Shown here piece after piece: positions 52,965 to 61,283 of a stretch of DNA of 64,000 nucleotides. Location: positions 186,001-250,000 of the forward strand of contig NZ_JNZD01000004.1 in the NCBI RefSeq assembly GCF_000725495.1, written 5' to 3'. Numbering within the stretch: position 1 is the first letter of the stretch; every line of letters starts with the position of its first letter. Both the position numbers and the translations under genes were made by a program. The DNA is from Streptomyces aureus. GTDB lineage: Bacteria > Actinomycetota > Actinomycetes > Streptomycetales > Streptomycetaceae. The notes beneath the pieces are model-generated. The model had not been told where the DNA came from and did not search any database. It saw nothing but the letters and a program-made list of their open reading frames with translations.

Positions 52965-54065
52965 CTACAGCCCAACCGGACCGTCCTCGGGGTCGTCCTT
53001 CGGCACGTCCCCGGGGTCCTCCTTCGCGGCCTTCGCACCCTTCGCCTTCCCGTTCTTCGCGTCCTTGGCGCGCCGGCGGGAGGAGACCTGGTCGCGGGTG
53101 GTGCGCCAGCGGGACCTGGCCTGTTCGACCACGCTGTCCCACTCGCGGCGGACCTCGTCGTCGGAGGGACGGTCACCGGCGCGGATCCGGACGAGTTCGT
53201 CGCGCATCTCGCGTCCGAGGGCGGCCGACGCGACGATCACGAACATCGCCGCGAAGAGCGCCGAGATCATCGCGAAGACGGCACCGATGGCCCCGTAGCG
53301 CCCGGCGTAGGAGTTGAACAGGCGCGGCAGATAGACGGCCGCGCCCACCGAGTAGAGCGCGGTCAGCACACCCGCGGTGACGGCGAAGGGCAGCAGGTCG
53401 CGCCAGGGGATCCGCTTCGCGGACAGCGCCCAGCCGCTCCACACGAGGAAGGCGACGCTCACCGGGATCTCGCAGGCGGAGGCCACCACCTCCAGCTTGC
53501 CCCCGCCGAGCAGCGCGTGGAGCCAGCCGGTGACGACCGCGTAGCCGCCGAGTCCGAGGATCCACCACAGTCCGTTCCGGGTGTTGCGGACGCTCAGCGG
53601 GGTCAGTTCCCAGGTCTGTTCGAACAGCCGCTGCGAGGCGCGCGCGAAGCTGAGGACGGAGATGATCAGGAACAGGCTCCCGAAGACGCCCACTCCGGCA
53701 CTGGCGCTCTCCGCCGGGTCCAGGAGCGACTTGACCGCCTCGGCGCCCTGGCCGGTGAGGCCGTAGCGCTGGATGATCCGGTCGGCGGCGTCGTAGTTCG
53801 AGAAGCTGCTCAGCAGGGCGCCGATGAGGATCGTGAGCGGGATGAGCGCGGTGAGCGCGCTGGAGGCCAGGGCCATCGAGCGGTCGAAGCCCACGATCTT
53901 CTGGAACCTGTTGACGACCCGCAGCGCGAAGGCGGGACGCAGCCAGAACGTCAGCGTCCGGACGAGGCGCTCGCGATTGATCCCCGCCGTGCTGTCCTCC
54001 GTCTCCTCGGGCCCGCCATGGCGCTGCGAGCGTAACGGACGGTCCCGGGCCGCCGCGGACGACAC
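52965..54065 (-). CDS. YihY/BrkB-family membrane protein
   Basis: A 366-residue membrane protein with six main hydrophobic helices: MALASSALTALIPLTILIGALL, VFGSLFLIISVLSF, GLWWILGLGGYAVVTGW, IPVSVAFLVWSGWAL, LLPFAVTAGVLTALYSVGAAVYL and AVFAMISALFAAMFVIVASAALG. This matches the YihY/BrkB (YhjD) family, which includes proteins once annotated as ribonuclease BN and lipid-related exporters. The C-terminal about 60 residues are Lys/Glu/Asp-rich and disordered. The GTG start at 54065 has no obvious ribosome binding site, so the N-terminus is uncertain. It lies between two phosphatase genes. Confidence 0.85.
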   Translation of the reverse strand: MSSAAARDRPLRSQRHGGPEETEDSTAGINRERLVRTLTFWLRPAFALRVVNRFQKIVGFDRSMALASSALTALIPLTILIGALLSSFSNYDAADRIIQRYGLTGQGAEAVKSLLDPAESASAGVGVFGSLFLIISVLSFARASQRLFEQTWELTPLSVRNTRNGLWWILGLGGYAVVTGWLHALLGGGKLEVVASACEIPVSVAFLVWSGWALSAKRIPWRDLLPFAVTAGVLTALYSVGAAVYLPRLFNSYAGRYGAIGAVFAMISALFAAMFVIVASAALGREMRDELVRIRAGDRPSDDEVRREWDSVVEQARSRWRTTRDQVSSRRRAKDAKNGKAKGAKAAKEDPGDVPKDDPEDGPVGL

Positions 54066-54153
54066 GGCCGGGCCACGACGCCTTCGGGTACGAGCGGAGC
54101 GCGCGCCGGCCGGGAGGTCGCGTGTCCTCGGACGACGACAGGACCGGTCGGGC

Positions 54154-56250
54154 TCAGTCGTCGTCCTCGGACACGGACACCTCCGCCCAGATGGTCTTCC
54201 CTCGCGTCTCCGGCCGGGTCCCCCAGCGGCGGCTGACCTGCCAGGTGAGGTAGAGGCCCCGGCCGCCCTCGTCGACCTCCTCCGCGTGCCGCAGGTGCGG
54301 CACCGTGCTGCTGTCGTCGGTGACCTCGCAGACGACGGCGGATCCGTCGAGGATGAGCCGCACGCCGATCGGGCCGTCCGAGTACCGGACCGCGTTGGTG
54401 ACGAGTTCGCTGATCACGAGGGTCACGGTGAAGGCGTGGCGGGCGAGGCCCCAGTGTTCCAGCGCGCGCTCGGTGCGGGTGCGGGCCTCTCCGGCGGACG
54501 CCGGGTGGTTGGGCAGCGTCCACGCCGCGACCTGGTCCGGTCCGAGGCCCCGGGTGCGGGCCAGCAGCAGGACGGCGTCGTTCTCCATCTGCTCCGGTGT
54601 CAGCTTGTACAGCACCTCGTCGCAGATCTCCTGGAGCGGCCGGCCGGTGGGCCGCAACGCGTCGCCGACCCGCTCGAGTTGGACCTGGGGGTCGTCGGAG
54701 ACGGCCCGGAGCAGGGCGGTGTTGGACAGCAGGAGGACGCTGTCCTCGGCAAGCTCGAACTCGGCGGCGCCGTACTTCGCGAGGCCCCGGCCCAGCGGCG
54801 GCCCGGACGGCACCATCGCGTACTCGACGGTCCCGTCGGGCAGCGCCAGCACCGGGGGCGGATGCCCCGCGCTGGCGCCGGCGCAGCGGCGGGTGACGGG
54901 ACTGTAGACGAGGTAGAGGCACGTGGTGTCCCGGCGCTCGTCGTCGACCGCGGTGTCCGGGCGCCGGTCCCGCTCTCCGTGGAGCCGGGTCACCAGGGCG
55001 TGCAGCCGTTCCAGGACCTCCTCGGGGGACAGGTCGAGGACCGCCAGCGCGCTGATCGCCGCCCTCACCTCGCCCATGGTGGCGGCGGCCTCCAGGCCGC
55101 GGCCCGCCGTGTCGCCGGCCACCAGGGCCACCCGAGCCCCGGACAGCGGGATCACGTCGAACCAGTCCCCGCCCGCGCCCAGCGGGCAGTAGCTGTAGGC
55201 GGTCTCCACCGCTCCGTGTCCGAGCACCCGGGCCGGACGCAGGCTGAGCTGGAGGACACGGGCCGCAGACCGCTCCCTGGCGTAGAGCCGGGCGTTGTCC
55301 AGGCACAGGGCCACCCGGTCCGCGAGTTCGGCGGCCAGCGCCAGTTCGCCCTCGTCGAAGGCGTGCGGGGTGCGGCTCCGGTAGCAGTGGGCCACCCCGA
55401 TCACGGACCCGCGGGCGGTGAGCGGCAGCACGAGCAGCGAGTGCGCCCCGGCCTCGGTCAGCCGCCGGCCCCGCACCGGCTCCCCCACGAGCCAGCCGGT
55501 CTCCGGACCGAGGTGTTCGACCATGCGGGGCCGGAGGTCGGACAGGGACAGCGCGAAGGGCGTCGCGGCGGACAGCCCGAGCGCTTCGCCGATGGAGGGC
55601 AGATAGCGCTCGGCGTCGAGGGCGGCGCTGCGACGGCTCGTGCACCGCAGGGCCCCGTAGTCCAAGGGCGTGCCCGCCGCGCCGGCCTCGCCCCGCAGGA
55701 CGGAGTCGAGCACCTCGACGACCACCGTGTCGGCCAGCGCGGGAACCATCTCGTCGGCGAACTCCTGCGCCGTGCGGAAGATGTCCAGGGTCGTGCCGAT
55801 GCGCCCGCCCGCGCGCTCCAGCAGGGCCAGTCGCGCCGCCGCCCGTTTGCGCTCGGTGATGTCCACGACCGCCGTCGCCAGTCCGAGGACGCCGCCCGCC
55901 GTGTCCTCCAGCCGGAAGCAGGACACCGACAGCACGATCTCGGGCTGGTCGGGACTGAGATGGCCGCGTACCTCCACGTCCAGGGACGGCACGCCCGTGT
56001 CCAGCACCTCCAGGAGCGTCGCCTCGTAGTTCCCGGAGTAGAAGTCGCCGGCCCATTCCCTCGGATGACGTCCCAGGGCCTCTTCCAGGGCGAACGCCTT
56101 GACGTAGCGGGCCGCCGTGTTGAAGCGCACCAGACGGAGCTGCGGGTCCAGGACGTGCAGGCCGACCGTCGACTCGGAGAAGAGGGCCCCGAGAACGGCG
56201 TGGTCCAGCTCCGACCCCGGTCGGCCATGTCCGCCCAGCGATGCAACCAT
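54154..56250 (-). CDS. PAS-GAF-SpoIIE phosphatase with HATPase domain
   Basis: A 698-residue sensor phosphatase. One PAS domain (ESTVGLHVLDPQLRLVRFNTAARY), a GAF domain (about 170-315), a PP2C/SpoIIE domain (GAGGDWFDVIPLSGARVALVAGD; LLSNTALLRA) and a C-terminal HATPase_c domain (SELVTNAVRYSDGPIG; DEGGRGLYL). In this copy the usual LYTDGL motif is LLSNTAL, so a metal-binding Asp appears to be missing. Phosphatase activity may be reduced. The ATG at 56250 was chosen because GGAAG lies upstream; an upstream ATG at 56283 is less likely. It is 88 bp from the YihY gene on the same strand. Confidence 0.88.
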   Translation of the reverse strand: MVASLGGHGRPGSELDHAVLGALFSESTVGLHVLDPQLRLVRFNTAARYVKAFALEEALGRHPREWAGDFYSGNYEATLLEVLDTGVPSLDVEVRGHLSPDQPEIVLSVSCFRLEDTAGGVLGLATAVVDITERKRAAARLALLERAGGRIGTTLDIFRTAQEFADEMVPALADTVVVEVLDSVLRGEAGAAGTPLDYGALRCTSRRSAALDAERYLPSIGEALGLSAATPFALSLSDLRPRMVEHLGPETGWLVGEPVRGRRLTEAGAHSLLVLPLTARGSVIGVAHCYRSRTPHAFDEGELALAAELADRVALCLDNARLYARERSAARVLQLSLRPARVLGHGAVETAYSYCPLGAGGDWFDVIPLSGARVALVAGDTAGRGLEAAATMGEVRAAISALAVLDLSPEEVLERLHALVTRLHGERDRRPDTAVDDERRDTTCLYLVYSPVTRRCAGASAGHPPPVLALPDGTVEYAMVPSGPPLGRGLAKYGAAEFELAEDSVLLLSNTALLRAVSDDPQVQLERVGDALRPTGRPLQEICDEVLYKLTPEQMENDAVLLLARTRGLGPDQVAAWTLPNHPASAGEARTRTERALEHWGLARHAFTVTLVISELVTNAVRYSDGPIGVRLILDGSAVVCEVTDDSSTVPHLRHAEEVDEGGRGLYLTWQVSRRWGTRPETRGKTIWAEVSVSEDDD

Positions 56251-56384
56251 GACACTTCCGTAGACCGTTGACCACCTAAACATTCCGGTTTGTCAGGGTT
56301 CCACCTTATGCGCTCATCGGCGACGCGCGACCGGAGCGCCGCCGGACCGGATGCCCCGCCCACGCGGGGCGGGGCATCGGGACC

Positions 56385-57584
56385 TCAGAAGGGGGACAGG
56401 GTCAGGCGCATCGCGGTGGGGGCGGTGTCCTGGATGAAGGAGGCGAAGTCGGCGACGTCGTCGAAGGCGAAGCCGTAGGCCTTCCCGTCCACGGTGGCCG
56501 CGTGAACGGCCTTGGAGTAGTGGTTGGTGAGCTTGGTCCGGTAGAAGTCCGCCGCCTTGGTGGTCGGCTGCGCCGGATTGCCGAGCAGGGTGGAACGGTT
56601 GAACCCGGCGCCGAGCACGGCGGCCACAGGACCGGTCGTCCCGTCGTTGGGCGCGGCGAGGGTGCCGTCACAGAAGAGGACGTCACGGGTGGACGGTTTC
56701 GCGAACGAGACGGAGGCGGGCCCCGTGAAGGTGAACCTGTCGGCGCGCACCCGGCCGGTGAACGTGCCCGCGTTGGTCCTGACGGTCAGGTTCTTGCCGG
56801 TGTACGTGCTCCACACCTGGTCGATGTACGGGGCGAGGTAGTCCTTGGCGAACACGCCCGCGTCGAGTCCGTGGCCCGGGGCCATGATGCGGAGGTCGCC
56901 GACCACGAGGGGAGCGAAGTCCGGGTTCCGCTTGATCGCGGCGAACGCGGCGGCCCGTCCGCCCTTGCGGATGGTGCCGGTCGTCTGCTGCTTGGCCCCG
57001 GTCAGCCGGATGTTCATGGGTACGCTGAACATGTCGACCATGGTCGTGTTGCAGAACATGCCGGCGGAGTTGAAGGTGAACTCGGCGCAGTCGTGCAGCA
57101 CTCCGAAGCTGGGGTCGGACTTGACCCAGCCGGCCGGGAACTGCAGGGCGGCGTTGCCGTTGCCGTCCTTGACCGCCTTGAACTTGAGCTTCGCACCCAG
57201 GGACACATAGATGCGACCCGACATGAACGGCAGGTTCAGCCGGGTCTCCCCGCTCGCCGCCAGGGTCAGCGCGTAGTCGGTGAACCCGTCCGCCCGGTTG
57301 TCCGCGAGGGAGACGGGCGCCAGCTTGCCGTCCTGGGTGACGCGGACCTGCTTTCCGTCCTGGTTGCCGACGATGTAGACGTGCACCGACCGGTTGCCGA
57401 ACGAGCCGCTGTTGTTGACGATCGTCAGCGGGAGCGAGCCCGCGGCGGCCTTGGTGGAGGCACCCGTCTGACCGGCCATGGCGTACGGCGCGATCGCCGC
57501 GATGGCGGGCGCGGCGACGGCCGCGCCCCCGAGGGCGAACAGGGTCTTGCGACGGGTCAGGTTCCGCTGGTGACGAGCCGTCAT
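56385..57584 (-). CDS. Secreted GH64 beta-1,3-glucanase
   Basis: A 399-residue exported enzyme. The N-terminus has a twin-arginine-type signal (RRKTLFALGG, then a hydrophobic stretch). The mature protein shows the GH64 thaumatin-like fold, with blocks LPLTIVNNSGSFGNRSVHVYIVG, HDCAEFTFN and FCNTTMVDMFSVPMNIRLTG. Family enzymes release laminaripentaose from beta-1,3-glucan of fungal and algal walls. AAGGAG lies upstream of the ATG. It is 75 bp after the GH16 gene on the same strand, so the pair is probably one transcript under the palindrome at 59034. Confidence 0.88.
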   Translation of the reverse strand: MTARHQRNLTRRKTLFALGGAAVAAPAIAAIAPYAMAGQTGASTKAAAGSLPLTIVNNSGSFGNRSVHVYIVGNQDGKQVRVTQDGKLAPVSLADNRADGFTDYALTLAASGETRLNLPFMSGRIYVSLGAKLKFKAVKDGNGNAALQFPAGWVKSDPSFGVLHDCAEFTFNSAGMFCNTTMVDMFSVPMNIRLTGAKQQTTGTIRKGGRAAAFAAIKRNPDFAPLVVGDLRIMAPGHGLDAGVFAKDYLAPYIDQVWSTYTGKNLTVRTNAGTFTGRVRADRFTFTGPASVSFAKPSTRDVLFCDGTLAAPNDGTTGPVAAVLGAGFNRSTLLGNPAQPTTKAADFYRTKLTNHYSKAVHAATVDGKAYGFAFDDVADFASFIQDTAPTAMRLTLSPF

Positions 57585-57659
57585 GTGCGTTGTGCTCCTT
57601 GGTGCTTGCGCCTGATGGAGAGGCGGTGGGGGGTGGGAGGGACGAAGGCGGCCGTCGGG

Positions 57660-58937
57660 TCAGCCGAGCGTCCACTTCTGGTTGGCCGTGCCGGCGCAGG
57701 TCCAGATCTGCAGCCGGGTTCCGTCGGCCGAGGAGTTGTCCTTGGCGTCGAGGCACTTGCCCGAGCCGGTGTTCGTCAGGGCTCCGCCGGAGCCGACGCT
57801 CCACTGCTGGGCCTTCGTACCGTTGCAGCCGTAGAGCTGGACCGGGGCTCCGTCGGCGGTGGAGGCGGCGCGTACGTCGAGGCACTTGCCGAGCGCCCGT
57901 ACGGTGCCGTCGGTGCCCACGGTCCACTTCTGGGCGTCGGCCCCGTTGCAGCCGTGCAGCTGGATCGGGGTCTCGTCGGCGCTGGAGGCGCCGGCCACGT
58001 CGACGCACATGCCGCCGATGCCCTTGATGGGGCCGGTGGTGCCGGTACCCGTGGTGGGCTTGCCGGAGTCCGCGGCGGTGACCCGCACGTAGTCGACGGT
58101 CATGCTCTGCGGCAGGGAGGTGGAGGAGTCCGGGCTGCCGGGCCAGTCACCGCCGACCGCGAGGTTCAGGATGACGAAGAACGGGTGGTCGTAGACCCAC
58201 TTGTTGCCGTTCACGTCGGCCGGCGTGCGGGTCTCGTAGGCGTGCCCGTCCACGGACCAGGTGATGGCGGTGGGGCTCCAGTCGACGGCGAAGACGTGGA
58301 AGTCGTCGGCGAAGGCCTTGCCGTCGGGCAGCGTGTACGCGGCGCCGATGCCGCCGCTGCCCGAGTAGCCGGGACCGTGGATGGTCCCATGGACCGTTCC
58401 GGGCTCCTTGCCGACGTTCTCCATGGCGTCGATCTCGCCGCTGTTCGGCCAGCCCACGCTGCCCAGGTTGTCGCCCAGCATCCAGAACGCGGGCCAGACG
58501 CCCTGTCCCCGCAGGATCTTGATGCGGGCCTCGAAGTGGCCGTAAGCCTGGGTGAAGGTCTTCGCGGTGTTGAGCCGGGCCGAGGTGTACTGGCAGGTTC
58601 CGTTCCAGCACTGGAGCCCGCCGTCGCCGTTCTTGCGCGCGGTGATGACCAGGTGGCCGTTGCCGTCGAGGGCCGCGTTGTCGGTGCTCTTGGTGTAGTA
58701 CTGCAGCTCGTGGTTGCCGTTGCCCGAACCGCCGGTCTCCAGGGTCCACTTGGCGGAGCTCGGCGCGGTTCCGGCGGCTCCGTCGAACTCGTCGGACCAG
58801 GTCTGCACGGCCGAGGCGGCGTGGGCCCGGCCGGCGGAGGGACCCGTGGCGGTGAACAGGACACCACCGGCCGCGCCGGTGGCGAGCAGCAGTGCCAGTC
58901 CCCCGAGGGACCATCGGCGTGCGCGATGAACAGCCAT
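57660..58937 (-). CDS. Secreted GH16 beta-glucanase with ricin-type lectin domain
   Basis: A 425-residue exported enzyme. A signal peptide spans 1-41. The GH16 domain carries the catalytic E-I-D-A-M-E (Glu168, Asp170, Glu173), typical of laminarinases, plus GHFEARIKILRGQGVWPAFWMLG and ILNLAVGGDWPG. After a short linker (about 295-305), residues 305-425 form a ricin-B beta-trefoil with three QKW or QQW repeats for carbohydrate binding. It is expected to cleave beta-1,3-glucans. AAGGGGTG precedes the ATG. It forms an operon with the downstream GH64 gene. Confidence 0.93.
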   Translation of the reverse strand: MAVHRARRWSLGGLALLLATGAAGGVLFTATGPSAGRAHAASAVQTWSDEFDGAAGTAPSSAKWTLETGGSGNGNHELQYYTKSTDNAALDGNGHLVITARKNGDGGLQCWNGTCQYTSARLNTAKTFTQAYGHFEARIKILRGQGVWPAFWMLGDNLGSVGWPNSGEIDAMENVGKEPGTVHGTIHGPGYSGSGGIGAAYTLPDGKAFADDFHVFAVDWSPTAITWSVDGHAYETRTPADVNGNKWVYDHPFFVILNLAVGGDWPGSPDSSTSLPQSMTVDYVRVTAADSGKPTTGTGTTGPIKGIGGMCVDVAGASSADETPIQLHGCNGADAQKWTVGTDGTVRALGKCLDVRAASTADGAPVQLYGCNGTKAQQWSVGSGGALTNTGSGKCLDAKDNSSADGTRLQIWTCAGTANQKWTLG

Positions 58938-59033
58938 GACTGAACACCCCTTGTCTGTGCGGCTGTGGGGAGTGGGGACCGGCGCGGCGACCACGCCCCC
59001 CCGCGCGGGCGGCGACAGCGGCTCTCCGTCCCT

Positions 59034-59045
59034 GAGAGCGCTCTC
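59034..59045. promoter_or_regulatory. LacI-family-type operator upstream of the glucanase operon
   Basis: GAGAGCGCTCTC is a perfect 12-bp palindrome centred on AGCGCT, about 97 bp before the GH16 start. It matches the GAGCGCTC core seen in operators of Streptomyces LacI-family regulators such as CebR (known consensus TGGGAGCGCTCCCA). Repression of the glucanases until glucan oligosaccharides appear is inferred. No LacI gene lies in the window. Confidence 0.6.
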
Positions 59046-59151
59046 TGCCCGTACTGGTCCGTACCGGTGGGCCCTGATGCTACGCACGAGTCATGGCGAG
59101 GCCAACTGTCCCGGCCGTTCACCAAATCGCCCTGACCTGCGGTTACTTGAG

Positions 59152-59219
59152 GAAGCGGAGGGCACCCACGGTTGCTTAAGACGCGTTTAACCCGCACTTA
59201 AGAAGAAGCCCTCCGCTTC
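59152..59219. terminator. Long hairpin after the TPR gene
   Basis: 12-bp perfect arms GAAGCGGAGGGC (59152-59163) and GCCCTCCGCTTC (59208-59219) enclose an AT-richer 44-nt loop with two CTTAAG sites. The right arm covers the TPR stop codon. The gap 58938-59217 otherwise holds only the glucanase promoter region. Confidence 0.6.
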
Positions 59220-61026
59220 ACGGTGCGATCTGCCCGGTCTGTCGCGGATCCGCCCGCCCAGCCTCGGGAGGTCGGCTTCCGGCGGCCGGTGACTCCCCGC
59301 TCACGGCCCCGGACAAGCGGTACACGAAGGTCGGGAATTCCTCACCGGTCGCCCGCCTCCAGGCCGGCACGACCGCTTCCGGGTACTGCGCGCGGGCGTC
59401 GGCGAACGAGGTGACACAGCGGGCGTGGACGTGCGTCTGGCCGGTGCGGTGGGTGAGCGCGAGCAGGGAGCGCAGCGCCGCGACGGCGTCGTCGGCCCGG
59501 CCGTCGGCCAGATGGGCGCGGGCCTCGGCGTCGAGCGCGCGGGCGAGCCCGGACCGCGCGGCGGACAGCGAGGTCGCGTACCGGCGGTCGTCGGGTCCCG
59601 ACGACTCGTCGACCAGGATGGACTCCGCCTCCGTGTAGCAGGCGACGGCCGCCCCGTGGTCGCCGGCGCGGCGCAGGGCGCGGCCGAGGACCCGTAACCG
59701 GCGGGCCGTCAGGGCGTGGTAGGCGGACCAGTGCGACTCGGCCAGGCGGCGGGTGAGGGCGACCGCCTCCCGTGCGGCCCCCGTGGCTCCGTCGGCGTCG
59801 CCGCCGGCCAGCCGCAGCCGGCTCAGGTCCGTCAGGGCACGGGCCAGTTGCGGCTCGTGGGCGGTGGGGTCGAGGTCGACCGCCCGCCGGTGGGCGGCCA
59901 CGGCGCGTTCCCCCACGAGGACGGCCTCGTGGGAATCGCCCGCCTCCCGGTGGCAGTCGGCGAGCCGCTCGAGACAGACGGCGAGCAGGGGCGCGTAGAC
60001 GTCCGGGCGTTCGTCGGCGAGACCGGCGCACCGGTCCACCGCTTCCCGCCGGGGGGCCGACTCGGCGGCCGGGTCGCCCAGTTCGCGGAACTGGTCGGCG
60101 AGGCGGTCGAGCGCCAGGATGAGCAGTGGTTCGCCCGTCGCCCGGTCCCGGAGCACCACGGTCCGGGCCTCGGCCACGGCCTCCTGCGCCGTCGTCCGCG
60201 CCGCGGACGGGTCACCCGTCACCTCCAGAGCGCGCGCCAGGTCCGTGAAGAGCCGCGCCCTGAGCGGCCGTACGACCTCGGGTACGACCCGCAGCATGAC
60301 CGGATCGGCGTTGTCCCGGGCCTCCCGCCCCACGGCCAGCGCCTCCTCGTGCCGGCCCAACGCCACGAGCCCCGCGGTGAGTTCGCACAGCACCCGGACC
60401 CGCACCAGGGTCACGCGGCTCAGCTCGCGCAGCGACATGTCCCGCAGCAGCCCGGCGCACTCCTCGTAGGCGGCCACCGAGTCCTCCGTGCGGTTCAGGG
60501 CCCTCAGCACCAGCGCGTACGTGCGGAGCGCCCCCGGCAGTCCGCCCAGGGGACGTTCGCCCCGGGTGGGCACGAGCCGGCGGTAGACGGCCACGCACTC
60601 CTCCGCCGATCCCAGCGCGTCGTCGAGCCGCGCCAGGCCGAACCGCGCCTGTGCCCGCAGATGCAGCGCGAAGGCCCGCTGCGCCGGCGACCACCGCGCA
60701 CCCGGTACGGCCGTGGCCGCGTCCAGCGCCGCGTGCGCCTGTTCGCAGCGGTTGACGAGCATCAGTGTGTGGGCGTGCCACACCAGCGCGCGGGCCAGGA
60801 GGTCCCGGTCCCGCTGGTGGGCCTTCCTCGCCCCGGCCAGCTCCCGGTACACGGCCGCCGCCTCCTCGGCCCAGGCCAGCCGGCGCCCCGACGGGGGCGG
60901 TCGCAGCAGCACCCAGCGCGGGGCGAGACAGCGGGTCAGCGTGGCGCCGAGCAGGCGCCGGCCGGGGCCGGGGCTCAGCCGGGCCGCCGTCCGCGACAAC
61001 GGCAGCAGTACACGCACGAGCCCCAT
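59218..61026 (-). CDS. TPR-repeat helical protein
   Basis: A 602-residue protein made mostly of tetratricopeptide-like helical repeats (such as LARALVWHAHTLMLVNRCEQAHAALDAATAV, and LARALTDLSRLRLAGGDADGATGAAREAVAL). No catalytic domain or membrane helix is evident; the first 50 residues are basic and hydrophobic. Such proteins usually act as scaffolds or as detached sensor parts of regulators. GGGAGG precedes the ATG at 61026. The TPR content is clear but the partner is unknown. The subtilase gene upstream is on the same strand, 257 bp away. Confidence 0.8.
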   Translation of the reverse strand: MGLVRVLLPLSRTAARLSPGPGRRLLGATLTRCLAPRWVLLRPPPSGRRLAWAEEAAAVYRELAGARKAHQRDRDLLARALVWHAHTLMLVNRCEQAHAALDAATAVPGARWSPAQRAFALHLRAQARFGLARLDDALGSAEECVAVYRRLVPTRGERPLGGLPGALRTYALVLRALNRTEDSVAAYEECAGLLRDMSLRELSRVTLVRVRVLCELTAGLVALGRHEEALAVGREARDNADPVMLRVVPEVVRPLRARLFTDLARALEVTGDPSAARTTAQEAVAEARTVVLRDRATGEPLLILALDRLADQFRELGDPAAESAPRREAVDRCAGLADERPDVYAPLLAVCLERLADCHREAGDSHEAVLVGERAVAAHRRAVDLDPTAHEPQLARALTDLSRLRLAGGDADGATGAAREAVALTRRLAESHWSAYHALTARRLRVLGRALRRAGDHGAAVACYTEAESILVDESSGPDDRRYATSLSAARSGLARALDAEARAHLADGRADDAVAALRSLLALTHRTGQTHVHARCVTSFADARAQYPEAVVPAWRRATGEEFPTFVYRLSGAVSGESPAAGSRPPEAGRADPRQTGQIAP

Positions 61027-61078
61027 CGGCGCCTCCCGTCCGGGATCCTTGACCAGAGGACGGCCAAGTGCCCGCAAT

Positions 61079-61237
61079 GGTTGCCTTCACCGCCCGAACT
61101 CGGGCCGCTCCGCTGTTGGTTCCCTTCAGCGCCCGAACTCAGGCCGTTGCGCCGTCGGTTGCCTTCGCCGGAACCCGGAGACCTCCGCCCCGGTCGGGCC
61201 GCCGGAACCCGGAGGCCGCCGCCCCGGTCGGGCCGCC
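61079..61237. repeat. 39-bp and 34-bp direct repeats between the subtilase and TPR genes
   Basis: GGTT-starting 39-bp units begin at 61079, 61118 and (partial) 61157 and share GCCCGAACTC. They are followed by two 34-bp units at 61170 and 61204 sharing GGAACCCGGAG and CCGGTCGGGCCGCC. Confidence 0.65.
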
Positions 61238-61283
61238 GGGGGACGGCGGCACGACGGCCGGGGCGACGGCCCTTGCGGTCGGA

